Assembly (NCBI RefSeq): GCF_034140825.1
Contig: NC_089035.1
Location: 42,152,001-42,216,000, forward strand
Reading direction: 5' to 3'
DNA from: Oryza sativa Japonica Group
Lineage: Eukaryota > Streptophyta > Magnoliopsida > Poales > Poaceae
DNA length: 64,000 bases
The notes under the pieces were generated by a model that was not told the DNA's origin, searched no databases, and saw nothing but the letters and a program-made list of their open reading frames with translations. The translations under genes were made by a program, and so were the position numbers. Shown here piece by piece: positions 45,467-58,585 of this stretch; positions within the stretch are counted from its first letter, which is position 1, and every line of letters begins with the position of its first letter.

Positions 45467-47533
45467 CTAGCTAGGTGGCCCGCGCAATTGCGCGGCTAGT
45501 ACCCACAAAATTATCTATTTTTACACACGATTCTACTTAAAATTTATTAAAATATTCATCTCGCTGTCTTAGAACTTTCAAGGATCGAACATTATCATCC
45601 ATGTGTTTCTAATTTCATAGTTTTTAAAATTCACATCCGTTGCTATCCTTACTCCTTTGTCACCCCTTTATTTGTTGCACGGCTAACACCCATCCAAAAT
45701 TATCTATTTTTAAACATGGTTTTATTTAATTTTGTTAAATAGCCATCTAGCCGATCTTAAAAGATTGAATCTTATTATCATCGGGTTAGTTTTCGAAAGT
45801 CAATAAGTCGCCACCCCTTACTTTTTTGCCGCTCATTTATTTGATTGTCCGACATGTCACAACTTTTATTCATCCTATTTGGAACTTTCATATTTAGATC
45901 TTATAGTTTTTGTAGTTCATTTTCTTGTCAGTTGCATATTTATATTTTTAGAAGTTACATGAAATGTCACCATTGTACTGCTCTACAATCCACCCGATGT
46001 CTCGTCTTAATTGTCATTGGAATTTAAAAAGTCAAATATGATGTTATGATTATCGTTGGTGTTTTTTTTTTTACTTTTTAGAAGTTCCGTCAAACGTCAC
46101 GATTGCGCTCCTTGACGGCTTGCCCGCTGTTGTTTCTTTTAATCGTCGTTGAGATTTTTAAAATAGAACCTAATCGTCATTTGATTTTGTTTTATTGTTT
46201 TTTAAATATCCCATCAACCGCTACACCTTATTCATTTATGGCTCACCCGTTATCCCTTCCTCTTTGTTGTCATTTACCATTGTTGTGGTACGGTTGTTCT
46301 TTTAATATTTCTTTATTTTTATTTTGAACTTTTGTTATTCATAAATTGTATTCTTTCTTAAACTTTTGTTTTTATTTTTATAATTTCGTAATTTATTTTT
46401 TTTAATTTTAATTAATCACATGTTGTGTTATAGATGCTTTTTTCTTTTCATAGTCTTTATTATTTTCTTTCGAATTTAGTTATTTATAAATCATCTGAAT
46501 TGTTGGGTGTATATTTGGTGATTAAAAAGGATCAAATAGATAAAGAGACAGTCGCTTCATTTTTTATTGGCAACAAATATTTCAAAGTATGTTCTAAGTA
46601 GTTTTGAAGTGATTATAGACTGAAAAAATAATACTTACATGAGCACACGTATATATATGGCTTTCTGCCTACCTAGTTCCTGTTGCTTTTTTTTCCCACC
46701 TAGAATCAAACCTATAACAGTTTTGAAATTGGATCTCAATTTATCCGTCGAGCAGAGCAGGGCCGCTTTGTACTCCTGTATTAGCACTACAACTCTAATT
46801 CCTATATTCCTATATACGTGTTATATCTCAATCGTTAAATTATGAACGTTAAATTGTGAATCCACTATAATCTAACCGTTTAATCTGACTGTCATTAATC
46901 CATCTCCTGTGAAAAATATACACTAATTACAATATGTCGATATCATTTGTACTTTCATAAACATCAAAGAAACTTTTGGTGTTTGATGCATTGCCGGCTA
47001 CAAGTATTGATCTATTTATTCTAATGTCTATCTAAATATCATGTCTTTTTACTATGATTGGCTCCCGCTACCATTGGGTTCAAGCCCAATCTTTGCTGCT
47101 TGAAATCTACAGAATATATATGTGCAGCAGTGCAAGCTTTTGTATATTTGGCAGCACAAATCTTGCCCGTGTAGGTTTGTAATTGAATTAGATTATACGT
47201 GTACTGTGTACACCGCTAAAGAAACAGAAAGGACAAAGACTCCTAGTATGTAACGTACACAATACAGATCTATGGACTTATCTTTTCTCCTACAAATCTA
47301 GACCGTTAAAATTTAGAATTGTAATCAATGGTTTTATTAATCTCGTATTGGGTTCTTATATGGACACCTCTTTTAATATTGCTTATTTTTAATTCCGAAT
47401 TTCAGTTATTTTTTAGATTGTATTTTTACTTGGACTCTCCTTTTCTTTTTCTTCGATTAATATGGGAATTTCTAGCCTCCACAGCGAACGTAGTGCCTTC
47501 TTTTCGAGCTATCTTAATAATATAATAGATAGA
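45467..47533 (-). mobile_element. Non-autonomous Helitron
   Basis: Read on the minus strand, the element starts TCTATCTATTATATTATTAA (5' TC end, host A before it) at 47,533 or 4 bp inside. It ends at 45,467 with a GC-rich hairpin GCCGCGCAATTGCGCGGGC (45,478-45,496), an 11-base spacer and CTAG followed by host T. These are the classic Helitron termini. The 2.07-kb body is AT-rich and carries no Rep/helicase. A second GC-rich block like GTTGCACGGCTAACACCCA at 45,675 resembles the 3' terminal region and suggests an internal or nested terminus. Confidence 0.85.
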
Positions 47534-48081
47534 TTTTGGGGTTTTTCATCAAAGTTTATTTTTCAGACTTTGTTTATATTGCTAAGAACACTTATATAAA
47601 AGTTTTATTTACAAATTATTTTCTGTTTGCAAATATGTCATTTCGCTTATTCCGTCAATAAGAGAAACGATAGAGTCCTAAGCTTCTTATAAGCAGTTAG
47701 TGATAATCTAGAGAAGCTGGCAAACCCAGTTTCTGATTTCGAGTTTATTTTCTAGATTCTACAACTACAACTTTTCAAAATATATGTGAAAATCTAAATT
47801 GTTTGATGGAGTTTCTGGCAGCTGAAGATTATAGCAGAAGCTACAGCTACTGAAATTTCCCTAGACAGGCCCCTCGCATCGCACGTTGCTGCGCTCTTCA
47901 ACCGTTCAAAAAAGTTTTTTTTAAAAAAAACATTTTTTTCAAAATAAAAAGGATAAAAAAAGAAAACCGGAATGGTGGATAACTGCTGAACGACTACAAT
48001 TGCACGTATAGATTACACAATATAAAAGTGTGGTTCCATATTTCCACTGACTCGCTGACTAACAACACGATACCATACTTG
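47534..48081. other. Spacer downstream of the first permease
   Basis: AT-rich DNA, with A/T runs at 47,910-47,960. It probably includes the 3' UTR and polyadenylation region of the permease that ends at 48,082. No gene is seen. Confidence 0.4.
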
Positions 48082-50315
48082 TCAACAATGCGTGTCAACA
48101 TTCGTGATGGGCCCTTGGAACCAGAAGCGGGCACGTAGCACCCACGCACCAACACTGAGCAATAACACGCCGCCGACGGCCACCGGAGTGTAGTTGAATG
48201 TCTCCTTGTTGGCCACCGGGTACGCCACCGGCAGCGAGAAGAGCACCGTGACGGTGGCCACCCACACCACACCCGCCCAGCCGACGACGACCCCGTATCG
48301 CCCGAGGTGGAACGGCCCTGGCACGAACGATCTCCGAGCCGTCGTCACGCGGAAGAACACGGGCAGCGCGTACGCGATGTACATCCCCAGCGTCGCGATC
48401 GAACCCATCGCCTGGAACGCCACCTGGCTCCCCAGCGACTGCACCGGCAAAAGGCAGAGAAGGCGTCGTCATCACGCGCACTCACCGTGAATCACCGGAG
48501 CAGCAATGCGAATGCAAATGCAACTCACCGTGAGAGCCATGACGAACGCCACGGCGACGCCGAGCCAGACGACGTTGAGGGGCACCTCGTGCTTGTTCAC
48601 CCGGTACCACACGCGCGACAACGGCATCGCCCCGTCTCTGGAGAAGGCGTACGCCATCCTGCACAAACAACGAGTATGTATATAGCACTTTGAGCAATTC
48701 AATCGATCATCAGGGATTCAGGGCGACGTGATGCTAGCTCTGTCACGCACCTCGAATTGCTGGTGACGCACGCGATGCCGCAGAGGAAGACGGCGACGGC
48801 GACGGCTCCCAAGCAGACGATCCCTCCAACTCCGCTGCCGTATCTCCGGTGGAAGGCGGTGTACAGAGCCTGCGCGATGGCGTAGCCGCCGGCGTCGTTG
48901 CTGGGGCTGAGCAGGTACGGGATGTCCGTCACGACAGATGTCAGAGCCAACAGGTAAATCCAACCAAACACCGTCGCGAAAAGAACCGAGGTGATGATCC
49001 CAATTGGGCCGCTCCGGTCTGCATTCTTTGTCTCCTCAACCTGCATGCATCGTCAGTTAATCACTGCCACACTACCGTCTGTCAATGCTCATTCAGATAT
49101 CTGCAACCTGAGGGACAGCAGGATTAACTTACCATGTGAGCAGATGTATCGTAGCCGATAACAGAGTACTGGCTCATCAGCAAGCCCACGGCTAGGATGT
49201 AAGCCTTGTCATGGATCCCCATGCCGTTTTCCGTGTTGAGATGGGTAAACACGAACTCAATATTTGGCCTGTCCTTTGCTACTGCTGGAATCAAGATCGT
49301 CAGCACAAAGATACCTGTTGATTGTTTCAGACAGATAAATTCAGGGTTCAGAATTCAGATGCCTAGAACCGATAGAACTCACTTCATTGTGTACCTGCAG
49401 CATTCCAGATGGCTCCGACATGGCCAAACAGAGATAGCCACTCGATAGGGAGGCTGTTGATGATGCCATGCAAGATTAGGATGAAGGCATAAATCGCCAG
49501 CACGGTGTACTTGGAAGCCATGTAACCGCCGCCATTGCCTCCTCCTGTGCTAAGCAAGATGATCACTTGTAGCAGCTGCGCCAACGAGAAATCTACGCTT
49601 GCAATAGCTGCCCACTGCCACAACAATTGAAGACAAGTACAAGGCCAACGACGATGCAATTATAGTCTGCAACTGAAAAAAAACAATCCCCAAGATTATC
49701 CAAGTTGACAATGGCAAGTGTACCTGTCCCACAACGTTGAACCTGTCGAACACAAAAAAAAGACAGAATTCAAGTAGGCACCATCTCAAGGCAAGAATTG
49801 CATCTGACAATTTTGCATTAGCACGTACCAGCCAGTGACCCAGGAAGCCAAGGAAGCCCATTGTTTGCCGGCCAGCTTGGCGCTCCAGTAGTATAGCCCG
49901 CCGGAAGTCGGGTACGCCGAGCAGATCTCGGCCATGGACAGGGCGACGCAGCAGTTGAACACCGCCACCACCAACCATCCCAACGTCATGGACACCGGCC
50001 CGCCGTACCGCAGCCCGGTGTTGTACGTCGTCGTCACCCCCATCATCACGGAGATGTTGGCGAAGGAGAAGGCAAAGTTGGACAGTGCCCTGTACGCAGA
50101 TTAGTTGTGAAAAGAGTCTTGTGACTGGAAGATCCAAAATGCATGCTTAATTGCTAATCAAGAACTAGTCTGAACAAATTAAACACAAGCAAGCATATGC
50201 GTCTATACGAGAGGCCACGCTTGAGCTCCTGCTTGTAGCCGAGCTGGTGAAGCCGGAGACTGTCCGGATCGACTTGATCGCCGGCGGCCACCGCCAATTG
50301 GACGGAGCGAGACAT
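48082..50315 (-). CDS. BAT1/GABA-permease-like amino-acid transporter (521 aa)
   Basis: APC-superfamily membrane carrier for amino acids (plant BAT1/GABP group by family; substrate not readable from sequence). Exons as complement: 50209-50315, 49829-50089, 49724-49742 (19-nt microexon), 49395-49614, 49133-49314, 48751-49040, 48529-48658, 48082-48438, total 1566 nt. The protein starts MSRSVQLAV, has a soluble N-terminus with LGYKQELKRGL, then about 12 hydrophobic helices. GVTTTYNTGLRYGGP marks the first substrate-binding helix, and ETKNADRSGPIG lies in a later loop. It ends FWFQGPITNVDTHC. It leads a tandem array with two very similar copies downstream of it in the window, all on the same strand. 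Confidence 0.93.
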
Positions 50316-51002
50316 GGCCTGGATCTCTAGATCCTCTACCTTGGGAAGAAGCTTTCACCTCTGTTGCTCACTAGTCGCGCTATGCTGCAGTTTACATGCT
50401 CAGACAGCTCAGTGTAACTAGTCAAGTTTCCGAAAGAGAATAGTCCAAGTATCTGTCATGTATGATTCGCGAGTCAACAAAATGGTTGGAAATTTTGTAC
50501 CACTGATTCACTGATCTGCCCATGTCACGATTTCCTTTCGTATTACACGCCAATGTTGACTCAGAAAATATAGGATATATATACGTCACGTTAGTACTAC
50601 TTCTAATCACGGTTCATGTTAAACTATGCTTGAATGGGTGCATGCATGCTTTTTTTTCAGTACAGTTTTTGTCCCCACGCCTGTCCTTTTCTAATAAAAT
50701 CAGCCGGATCTTAGACCGTTGAAGTTTTCAAATTTGCATCCAATAAAAATGTGAATCCAATGAAGGTTATGTTTGGCAAGAGCTAGAGTCAGCCAAAACG
50801 TTTTAATTTCATCTAAAATGTGAGTGAAGCTGGTGGAACATTCTCACAAAATGAATTAGAGATATACTTTAGACCCAGAATGGTAAATTTAAGAGTTGAG
50901 ACTCTAACAAATACTAAGCCCTAAAGAACGACCTCTTATTGGGCCCACTTATGGGCCTCCAAGCAAGGCTACACATCAGCGGGCCCATACTTTTCTAGGC
51001 CG
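50316..51002. other. Spacer between permease genes with a MITE
   Basis: Promoter side of the 521-residue permease; no clear TATA box was found. A MITE lies at 50,765-50,921 (GGTTATGTTTGGCAAGAGC and AACAAATACTAAGCCC ends, inner motif TTCTCACAAAATGAATTAGAG), of the family that borders 19,585-20,400. Small block duplications with the other permease spacers occur (TTGGAAATTTTGTA at 50,487 and 53,688). Confidence 0.5.
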
Positions 51003-53494
51003 TCAAATCGGGCCGTCACTAGTGTTGGTAATGGGCCCTTGGAACCAGAACCGAGCATGGAGCACCCACGCGCCGACGCTGAGCAGCAACACGCCGCCGA
51101 CGGCCACCGGAGTGTAGTTGAACGTCTCCTTATTGGCGACCGGGTACGCCACCGGCAGCGAGAAGAGCACCGTGACGGTGGCCACCCACACCACACCCAC
51201 CCAGCCGACGAGAACCCCGTACTTTCCGAGGTTGAACGGCCCTGGCACGAACGATCTCCGCGCCGTCGTCACGCGGAAAAACACAGGCAGCGCGTACGCG
51301 ATGTACATCCCCAGCGTCGCGATCGAGCCCAACGCCTGGAACGCCACCTGGCTCCCCAGCGACTGCCAAAAAAACAACAAAATTAGCGCACCGTGTCAGA
51401 GCAGCGCACGCAGGAGGAACAGAAGCAGCAACGCGTGCAACTCGGAATATAATAATTCACCGTGAGAGCCATGAAGAAGGCCACGGCGACGGCGAGCCAG
51501 ACGACGTTGAGAGGCACCTCGTGCTTGTTCACCCTGTACCACACGCGCGACAACGGCATCGCGCCATCCCTGGAGAAAGCATACGCCATCCTACAGAAAC
51601 CCGACATGTAAATCACCAACTCGACACGATGATTCGATGAACAGCTAGCTGTGGAATCATCAGATCGATCGACGCGATGTGAGCCCGTCACCTTGAGTTG
51701 CTGGTGACGCACGCGATGCCGCAGAGGAAGATGGCGACGGCGACAGCTCCCAGGCAGGCGATCCCGCCAGCGCCGCTGCCGAACCTCCGGTGGAAGGCGG
51801 TGTACAGAGCTTGCGCGATGGCGTAGCCGCCGGCGTCGTTGCCGGGGCTGAGCAGGTACGGGATGTCCGTCACGGCAGTCGTCAGAGCCAACAGGTAGAT
51901 CCACCCGAACACCGTCGCGCAAACAACCGACGTGATGATCCCAATTGGCCCGCTCCGATCTGCATTCTTTGTCTCCTCAACCTGCATACACGCATCATCA
52001 GCTCGTCACTGTGACACTGTGTTCTATCCATATTCAGTTATGCTCATTCAGATATCTGCAGCCTGACAGGAGTAGAGGACTCGTTTACCATGTGAGCGGA
52101 TGTATCGTAGCCGAGCACGGAGTACTGGCTCATCAGCAATCCCACGGCTAGGATGTAAGCCTTGCTATGGATCCCCATGCCGTTGTCCGTGTTGAGATGG
52201 GTAAACACGAACTCAACACTTGGCCTGTCCTTTGCTACTGCCGGGATCAGGATCACCAGAACAAAGACACCTATCATTGTTGATTGTTCAGACAGATAAA
52301 TTTCGTTCAGGGTTCAATATTCAGACTTCAGATGCCAAGAACCACAATTCATAAGGACTGGTGATTATTGCCTCCATGTGTACCATGCACCTGCAGCATT
52401 CCAGATGGCCCCGATTTGGCCAAACAGAGATAGCCACTGGATAGGGAGGCTGTTGATGACGCCATGAAGGATTAGGATGACGGCGCAAATCACCAACACG
52501 ACATACTTTGAAGCCATGTAGCCGCCGCCATTGGCTCCTCCCGTGCTAAGCAAGATGATCACCTGTAGCAGCTGCGCCAGCGAGAAGTCTACGCTCGCAA
52601 TAGCTGCCCACTGCCACAACAGTTGAAGACAAGGACAGGGCAACAATGCAAATTTTTTTCTCGAAAAATGAAGTTATAAGCTGGAGCTAAAAACAGTATC
52701 TAGATCCACCAGACAATGGTAGTATACCTGTCCAACGATATTGAACCTGTCGAACACACAACACAATAACAAATTCAGGCTCGCAAATTAAGTTGAACAA
52801 CAGCATACATGCATAATCCACAGCAACAAATATTCAAAATAGTAATGATCAAACATAATCTTCAAGAAGGCACCATCTCAAGACAACAATTTTTTTTCAA
52901 GGATATCAAGAAAACAATTGCACCTAACCATTTTGGATTAGTTCCAGTGCATAAAGACAGGGGAAATTGATGCAGACTAGCTCATACATGTCTCACGTAC
53001 CAGCCAGTGACCCAAGAAGCCAGGGACGCCCATTCCTTGCCGGCCAGCTTGGCGCTCCAGTAGTAGAGGCCACCGGAGGTCGGGTACGCCGAGCAAATCT
53101 CGGCCATGGACAGGGCGACGCAGCCGTTGAACAGCGCCACCACCAGCCACCCCAGCGTCATCGACACCGGCCCGCCGTAGCGCAGCCCCGTGTTGTAGGT
53201 CGCCGTGACGCCCGTCAGCACCGAGATGTTGGCGAACGAGAAGGCGAAATTCGACAGGGTCCTGTGTGTATATATATCCAGATGAATCGATCAAGATGGT
53301 CTTAGTTTTGAAAAGAATGAACTAATTAGCACGGTGAATGCATGCTAAGTCTGAATAAACTGAAACTTGTTGTGTGCATACGAGAGGCCACGCTTGAGCT
53401 CCTGCTTGTAGCCGAGCTGGAGAAGCCGGAGGCTGTCCGGGTCGTCGGCGGCCTGATCGCCGGCGGCCATCGCTAATTGGACGGAGCGAGACAT
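51003..53494 (-). CDS. BAT1/GABA-permease-like amino-acid transporter (524 aa)
   Basis: Second transporter of the array with exactly the same eight-exon plan. Exons as complement: 53382-53494, 53001-53261, 52728-52746 (19-nt microexon), 52391-52610, 52089-52270, 51692-51981, 51461-51590, 51003-51362, total 1575 nt. It starts MSRSVQLAMAAGDQAADD, three residues longer at the N-terminus than the first copy, and ends PITNTSDGPI. Exon sequences are very close to the first copy (long identical runs such as FVFTHLNT and RVWYRVNKHEVPLNVVWL), so duplication is recent or gene conversion has acted. About 12 membrane spans are expected. Confidence 0.93.
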
Positions 53495-54111
53495 GGCCGT
53501 GGATCAGTTCTCTATCTCCTGTAGGCTGTTTCCTGGGAGGCTAGCTATTTTTGACGCTATCACCTCCATAGCTCACTAATCCTGCAGAGTATAGTTTACA
53601 TGCTCGCTGTACTAGTCAACTTCCCAAAAAAGAAATGTCCAAGTACGTACCTCTCTCTTATATATAATTCATAATCAACGAAATGGTTGGAAATTTTGTA
53701 TACCACTGATGATTGATTGATACGCTTATGTCACGATTTTCCTGTAGTATTGCCAACTACCGTTGACTAACTGAAGGATAAGATGCAATATATCGCTGTA
53801 TACCTTATGCGTTCCAAAAAAAAAACTGTATACCTTAGGACTTTTGGTTCATGTTTAAACTATGCTTGAATTATTGCACGCATGCTGCTTTTTTAGTATA
53901 GTTCTGTACCTCATGCCTGTCTTTTTCTAACATAATCAGCCGAATCGTAGACCGTTGAATTTCCATCCAAGGACATGGGAATACGAATCAAAATAAAGAA
54001 CGGCCTCTTACTGGGCCGCCCAACAAGGCTACATGTACGTGGGCTTCCTTGTCAGCCGTAGAACTCCATGGGCCGTAGCACACATGCATCGGCCCATACA
54101 GTTATGGGCCG
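53495..54111. other. Spacer between permease genes
   Basis: AT-rich promoter side of the 524-residue permease. It shares short blocks with the spacer at 50,316-51,002, showing that the duplication unit included upstream DNA. GGGCC/GGCCCA motifs are dense at 54,010-54,125. No gene is seen. Confidence 0.45.
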
Positions 54112-57100
54112 TCACAGCGGGCCGTCATTAGTGTTAGTAATGGGCCCTTGGAACCAGAAGCGGGCACGGAGAGCCCACGCGCCGACGGTGAGCAGCAGCA
54201 CGCCGCCGACGGCCACCGGCGTGTAGTTGAACGTCTCCTCCGCCACCGGGTACGCCACCGGCAGCGAGAAGAGCACGGTGACGGCGGCCACCCAGAGCAC
54301 GGCGGCCCAGCCGACGACGATCCCGTACTTGCCAAGGTGAAACGGCCCCGGAACGAAGGATCCCCTCGCCGTCGTCACCCGGAAGAAGATCGGCAGCGCG
54401 TAGGAGATGCAGAGCCCTATCGTCGCGATGGACACCATTGCTTGGAATGCCACCTGGCTTCCCAGCGACTGTCATAAAAATAAAGCATAATTCTGGTTAT
54501 TCTGAACTGAGAATCAAGCATGAAAATTAATCAGCAGTGGTACGAATTAACTCACTGTCAGAGCCATGATGAACGCCACCACCACAGAGAGCCATACGGC
54601 GTTTATAGGCACCTCTTGCTTGTTCACTCGGTGCCAGACTTTCGAGAACGGCATTGCTCCGTCCCTGGAGAACGCATACGCCATCCTGCATGCAGTGGCT
54701 AATTAACCTAGGAAATTATCAACATGTACGTAGCTAATTAAGCTAAGCTAAATTCCTGAACACGTCAGCTGATCGATCGATCTGACCTCGAGTTGCTAGT
54801 GATGCAGGCGAGGCCGCAGAGGAAGACGGCGACAGCGACGACTCCCAAGCAGAGGATCCCTCCCAGGCCGCTGCCGTATCTCCGGTGGAAAGTGGTGTAG
54901 AAAGCTTGAGCAACCGCGTTGCCGCCGGCGTCGTTGTCGGGGCTCAACAGGTAGGGAATGTCCGTCACCGCCGACGTGAGTGACACTATGTAGATCCACC
55001 CGAACACGGTCGAGAGAGCAACCGAGGTTACGATCCCGATCGGGCCACTCCAATCTGCATTCTTCGTTTCCTCTGTCTGATGCATAGAATGATATACTGT
55101 CAGAGTGTCAGTAGTATTTGCAGTTTAGATATGGACTACTGTGTCTAGGGGCGAAATCGCAACGTACCATATGAGCAGATGTGTCGTAGCCGGCCATCGC
55201 GTACTGGCTCATCAACAACCCGATGAGTAAAATGTAAGCCTTGTCGCGTATCCCCATGCCGTTTTCTGTGTTGAAGTGAGTGAAAATGAACTCAACGCTC
55301 GCCCTTTCCGTGGCGACAGCCGGGATCAAGGCCACCAGCACAAAGACACCTAGCAAACGAAGAACAATAGAGTGATGATGGAATCGATGGTGACTTAATA
55401 AGGAGATCGATTGCAAGAGGAGGAAAAAAAAATAATTTCATTACCTGCCGCATTCCAAAAAGCTCCAAGCTGGCCGAACCAAGAGAGGCACTGGATCGGG
55501 AGGCTGTTGATAGCGCCGTGGATGACGAGCATGGCGCCGTAGATGGCGAGCACGACGTAGTTGGAGGCCATGTAGCCACCGCCGTTGGCTCCACCGGTGC
55601 TGAGCAAGACGATCACCTGGACCAACTGCGCCAACGCGAAGTCCACGCTCGTGGTAGCGGCCCACTATGTCATCAAGAGATCCATATAGCGTCAGCCCAC
55701 TGTTAGGCTTTTCTGTACGGAATAAGTTCACATTGAGTCCCTCTATTTGTCACTCAGTCCGATTTTCGTTCTTGACCGCAAAACCGGGTATGACCCATCC
55801 CCCAACTTACAAAAACCGTGTAGACGAGGTCCCTCAGCGGTTTTGAAGGTGATTTTGGCTGATGTGGCGACTACGTGGCTTGTTTGACTAGATATTCGTC
55901 CCACGTGGCATTGACGTGGCGCTTACGTGGCAATTATATCTCGAAAAAATAATAAAAAACATGGGACCCGCATGTCAGCTAAAAATAATAATTTTAAAAT
56001 GGTGGCCCACATGTCAGCTACTCCTCCCTTCTTCCCCCTCCCTTCTCTCTCATATTCATCGTCCTCTCTTCTTCATGTGCGCAGGGGGAAGGAGGCGAGG
56101 CGGGGCGACGCATCCCCCACACCGACACCACCCCCAGCGCGCCGCCACCGCCGGCATCTTCGTCTTCCTCCTCGCCGCCGCTGCTGCCGCCAGCATCTTC
56201 GTCTTCCTCCTCGCCGCCGCCGCGGCAATCGCGGCAAGCAGGCCGGCGACGACGACGTGGAGATGGCCGAGGGGAGGAACAACAAGGTCGCCGACGGCGG
56301 CAGCGCCGATGACTCGACGACCAGCGGCAAGGCGGACACCAAGGTGTAGCTCTGGCGTCTCAGTCAATCCATGAGCGATCGAGTAGCTCAGTAGCATGCA
56401 ATCGGCTAAGATTTCCTGCATGTGTTCTAGTACTACAAGTAATAATATTAGCTAGCCTAAAAGGCTAAAACACATAACGTGCATAAAAGGAAAGTACTAT
56501 CCTAACTGAATAAAACAGCTTTTGCAGGCACAAGTTTAACATAATATGTCTGCTTTGATCTTTATTTGGAAGTTGTAATTAACCATGTTTGTAATAACGA
56601 GATAATTAAACGAGAGTATCCATGTGTCAAGAGGTCAAGCGTGACCTCTCCCACACCGTCCATGGCTTCCCCGCCGATGAGCACCACGTCCGGGAGGTGA
56701 TTGCGCTCACGCTCCACTCCCGCGCCTGCGTCGCGTCGCTGTCACGCTGCCTGGGCGTCACGCTCAAGATGCTGGTGCTCGTCCACCGCCTCCTCGCCGA
56801 CGGCGACCCGGCGTTCGAGCAGGAGGTGTTCTACGCCATGCGCCGGGGCACCCGCTCCGTCCACCCCCGCCCCCCCAGCGCCGCCACGCCGTCGCCCGCT
56901 CCAGCCAGCCTCCTCGTCGCTCGGCCGCCGTGCGCCGTTCCAGCCGGCCTCCTCGTCGCTCCGCCGCCCATGAGCGGGAGAGAGACAAGAGGGAGAGAGA
57001 GGGGACAGAGAGAAGAGGTTGTGAGGATGACGTGTGGGTCCACATGGGCCCACCTTTTTTATTAATTTGTGTGTGCAACTGACATGTGGGCCCCATAAGT

Positions 57101-58191
57101 TTTATTATTTTTTTGGGATCTAATTGCCCCATCAGCGCCACGTCAATAACACGTTGGACAAAAATCTAGTCAAAAGAAGCCACGTCGGTGCCACCTCAGC
57201 CAAAACCAGAGTCAAATACTGCCGAGGGAATTTAAACGGTTTCGTAAGTTAGGGGATCCGTCGTACCCGGTTTTGTGATTAAGGGACGAAAATCGGACTG
57301 GGCAACAAATAAAGGGACCCAAAGTGAACTTATTCCTTTCTGTACTCATGGCCCAATAAAAAGGCCCATCAATTAGCGAGAAGCCCGGGCCCAGAAATCC
57401 GAATGTACCTACCTGTCCCGTGATGTTAAACCTGCAAAGCAGAACACAAGGAATGAAAAACAGAACAAGAGATAAAGGTCTTTCTCTCTTTTTTTCTTTT
57501 TGAGAAAATAAAGGTCTCTTTTGGAATGTGCGAGTTTTACAAGATTTTTATATACGATCGATCAATTTCCGCGAAAATCCTATAAAAATATCCTATTTTA
57601 AACGAAGCCTAAAAGATGCTGGAGTATGAAATTTTTGCAAGGCTTTCCTCATTTCTTGGAACGAGAAGTTCATGAGAGACGGACAATTCACAATACATAC
57701 ACGTACTCACCAGCCAGTGATCCAAGAAGCAAAGGGAGCCCAGTCGTTGCCGGCGAGCTTGGCACTCCAGTAGTAGAGGCCACCGGAGGTCGGGTAGGCG
57801 GAGCAGATCTCGGCCATGGACAGGGCCATGCAGCCGTTGAAGGCGGACACGACGAGCCACCCGAGCGTCATGGACACCGGCCCGCCGTAGCGGAGCCCCG
57901 TGCTGTACGTCGTCGTCACACCGGCCATCACGGAGATGATGGAGAAGGAGAAGGCGAAGTTGGAGAGAACACTAGCTCACGAAGGCCAAAAACAATTAAC
58001 CAAAGATGCCAATGAACAGTAGTAGTTTGCGAGGCTTCGCATGGTAAATTCATAAGATAAGCTGCTCCTTACGAGAGGCCGCGCTTCAGCTCTTGCTTGT
58101 AGCCGAGCTGCCGCAGCCGAATTTTATCTCGATCGCCATCGCCGGCCGGATCGGCGGGCACGGCCACCTCGACGGAGCGAGAGAGCGCCAT
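54112..58191 (-). CDS. BAT1/GABA-permease-like amino-acid transporter (525 aa), intron holds a Pack-MULE
   Basis: Third transporter. Exons as complement: 58073-58191, 57711-57971, 57413-57431 (19-nt microexon), 55445-55664, 55168-55349, 54787-55076, 54556-54685, 54112-54468, total 1578 nt and open. It starts MALSRSVEVAVPADPAGDGD and has diverged more from the first two copies (KNADWSGPIGIVTS, ENGMGIRDKAYIL). The intron between exons 3 and 4 is 1748 bp against 109 and 117 bp in the first two copies. The excess is a 1618-bp Pack-MULE plus its 9-bp duplication. Splice sites look intact, so the gene may still work if the large intron is removed. Confidence 0.92.
55719..57336. mobile_element. Pack-MULE with ANTH-domain gene fragment
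   Basis: Mutator-like element. Long inverted ends start GGAATAAGTTCAC(A/T)TTG, with an exact 9-bp target duplication TTTCTGTAC (55,710-55,718 and 57,337-57,345). Both ends contain the same CCGATTTTCGT...AAAACCGGGT sequence. Captured plus-strand DNA at about 56,650-56,870 encodes an ANTH-domain piece of a plant clathrin-assembly (AP180/CALM) protein, with HSRACVA and LVHRLLADGDPAFEQEVFY. A second GC-rich insert (56,080-56,350) has tandem CATCTTCGTCTTCCTCCTCG blocks. No transposase is present. It lies inside an intron of the 525-residue permease. Confidence 0.9.
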
Positions 58192-58576
58192 CTGTATCGT
58201 GCTTCCTTTGCAGTAGATTTGCAAAAACTTTACAGGCTCAGTGCATGGTACTAGTGTCTGGTTTAGGCAGTAGCTTCTCTACGATGGAAGAATCAAGATG
58301 TGGATGGGGATATTATTTGATTGGGTAGGATAGTAGCAAAATTTAACCGTCGCCTTTCATTTCCGGACAATAATGCAAATTGCTTTGATATTTTTGGATT
58401 GTTTCAGCTTGTGCATTAATTGGTCTTCAGCTCTTCGATGTATACCGGATCCCTCGCTGTCTCTGATCGATCTGTTTGTTCACACCTGTGTGGCGGGCGC
58501 GGAGGAAAAACTCCGAGGAAAAGCCCATGAAATTGATGAGTCCTCGGCCTATTAGGCCCAATAAACACCACAAGAA
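58192..58576. promoter_or_regulatory. Upstream region of the third permease
   Basis: AT-rich sequence upstream of the ATG at 58,191, with no clear TATA box, ending at the target duplication of the next Pack-MULE. No gene is seen. Confidence 0.35.
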
Positions 58577-58585
58577 TATCTTGGG

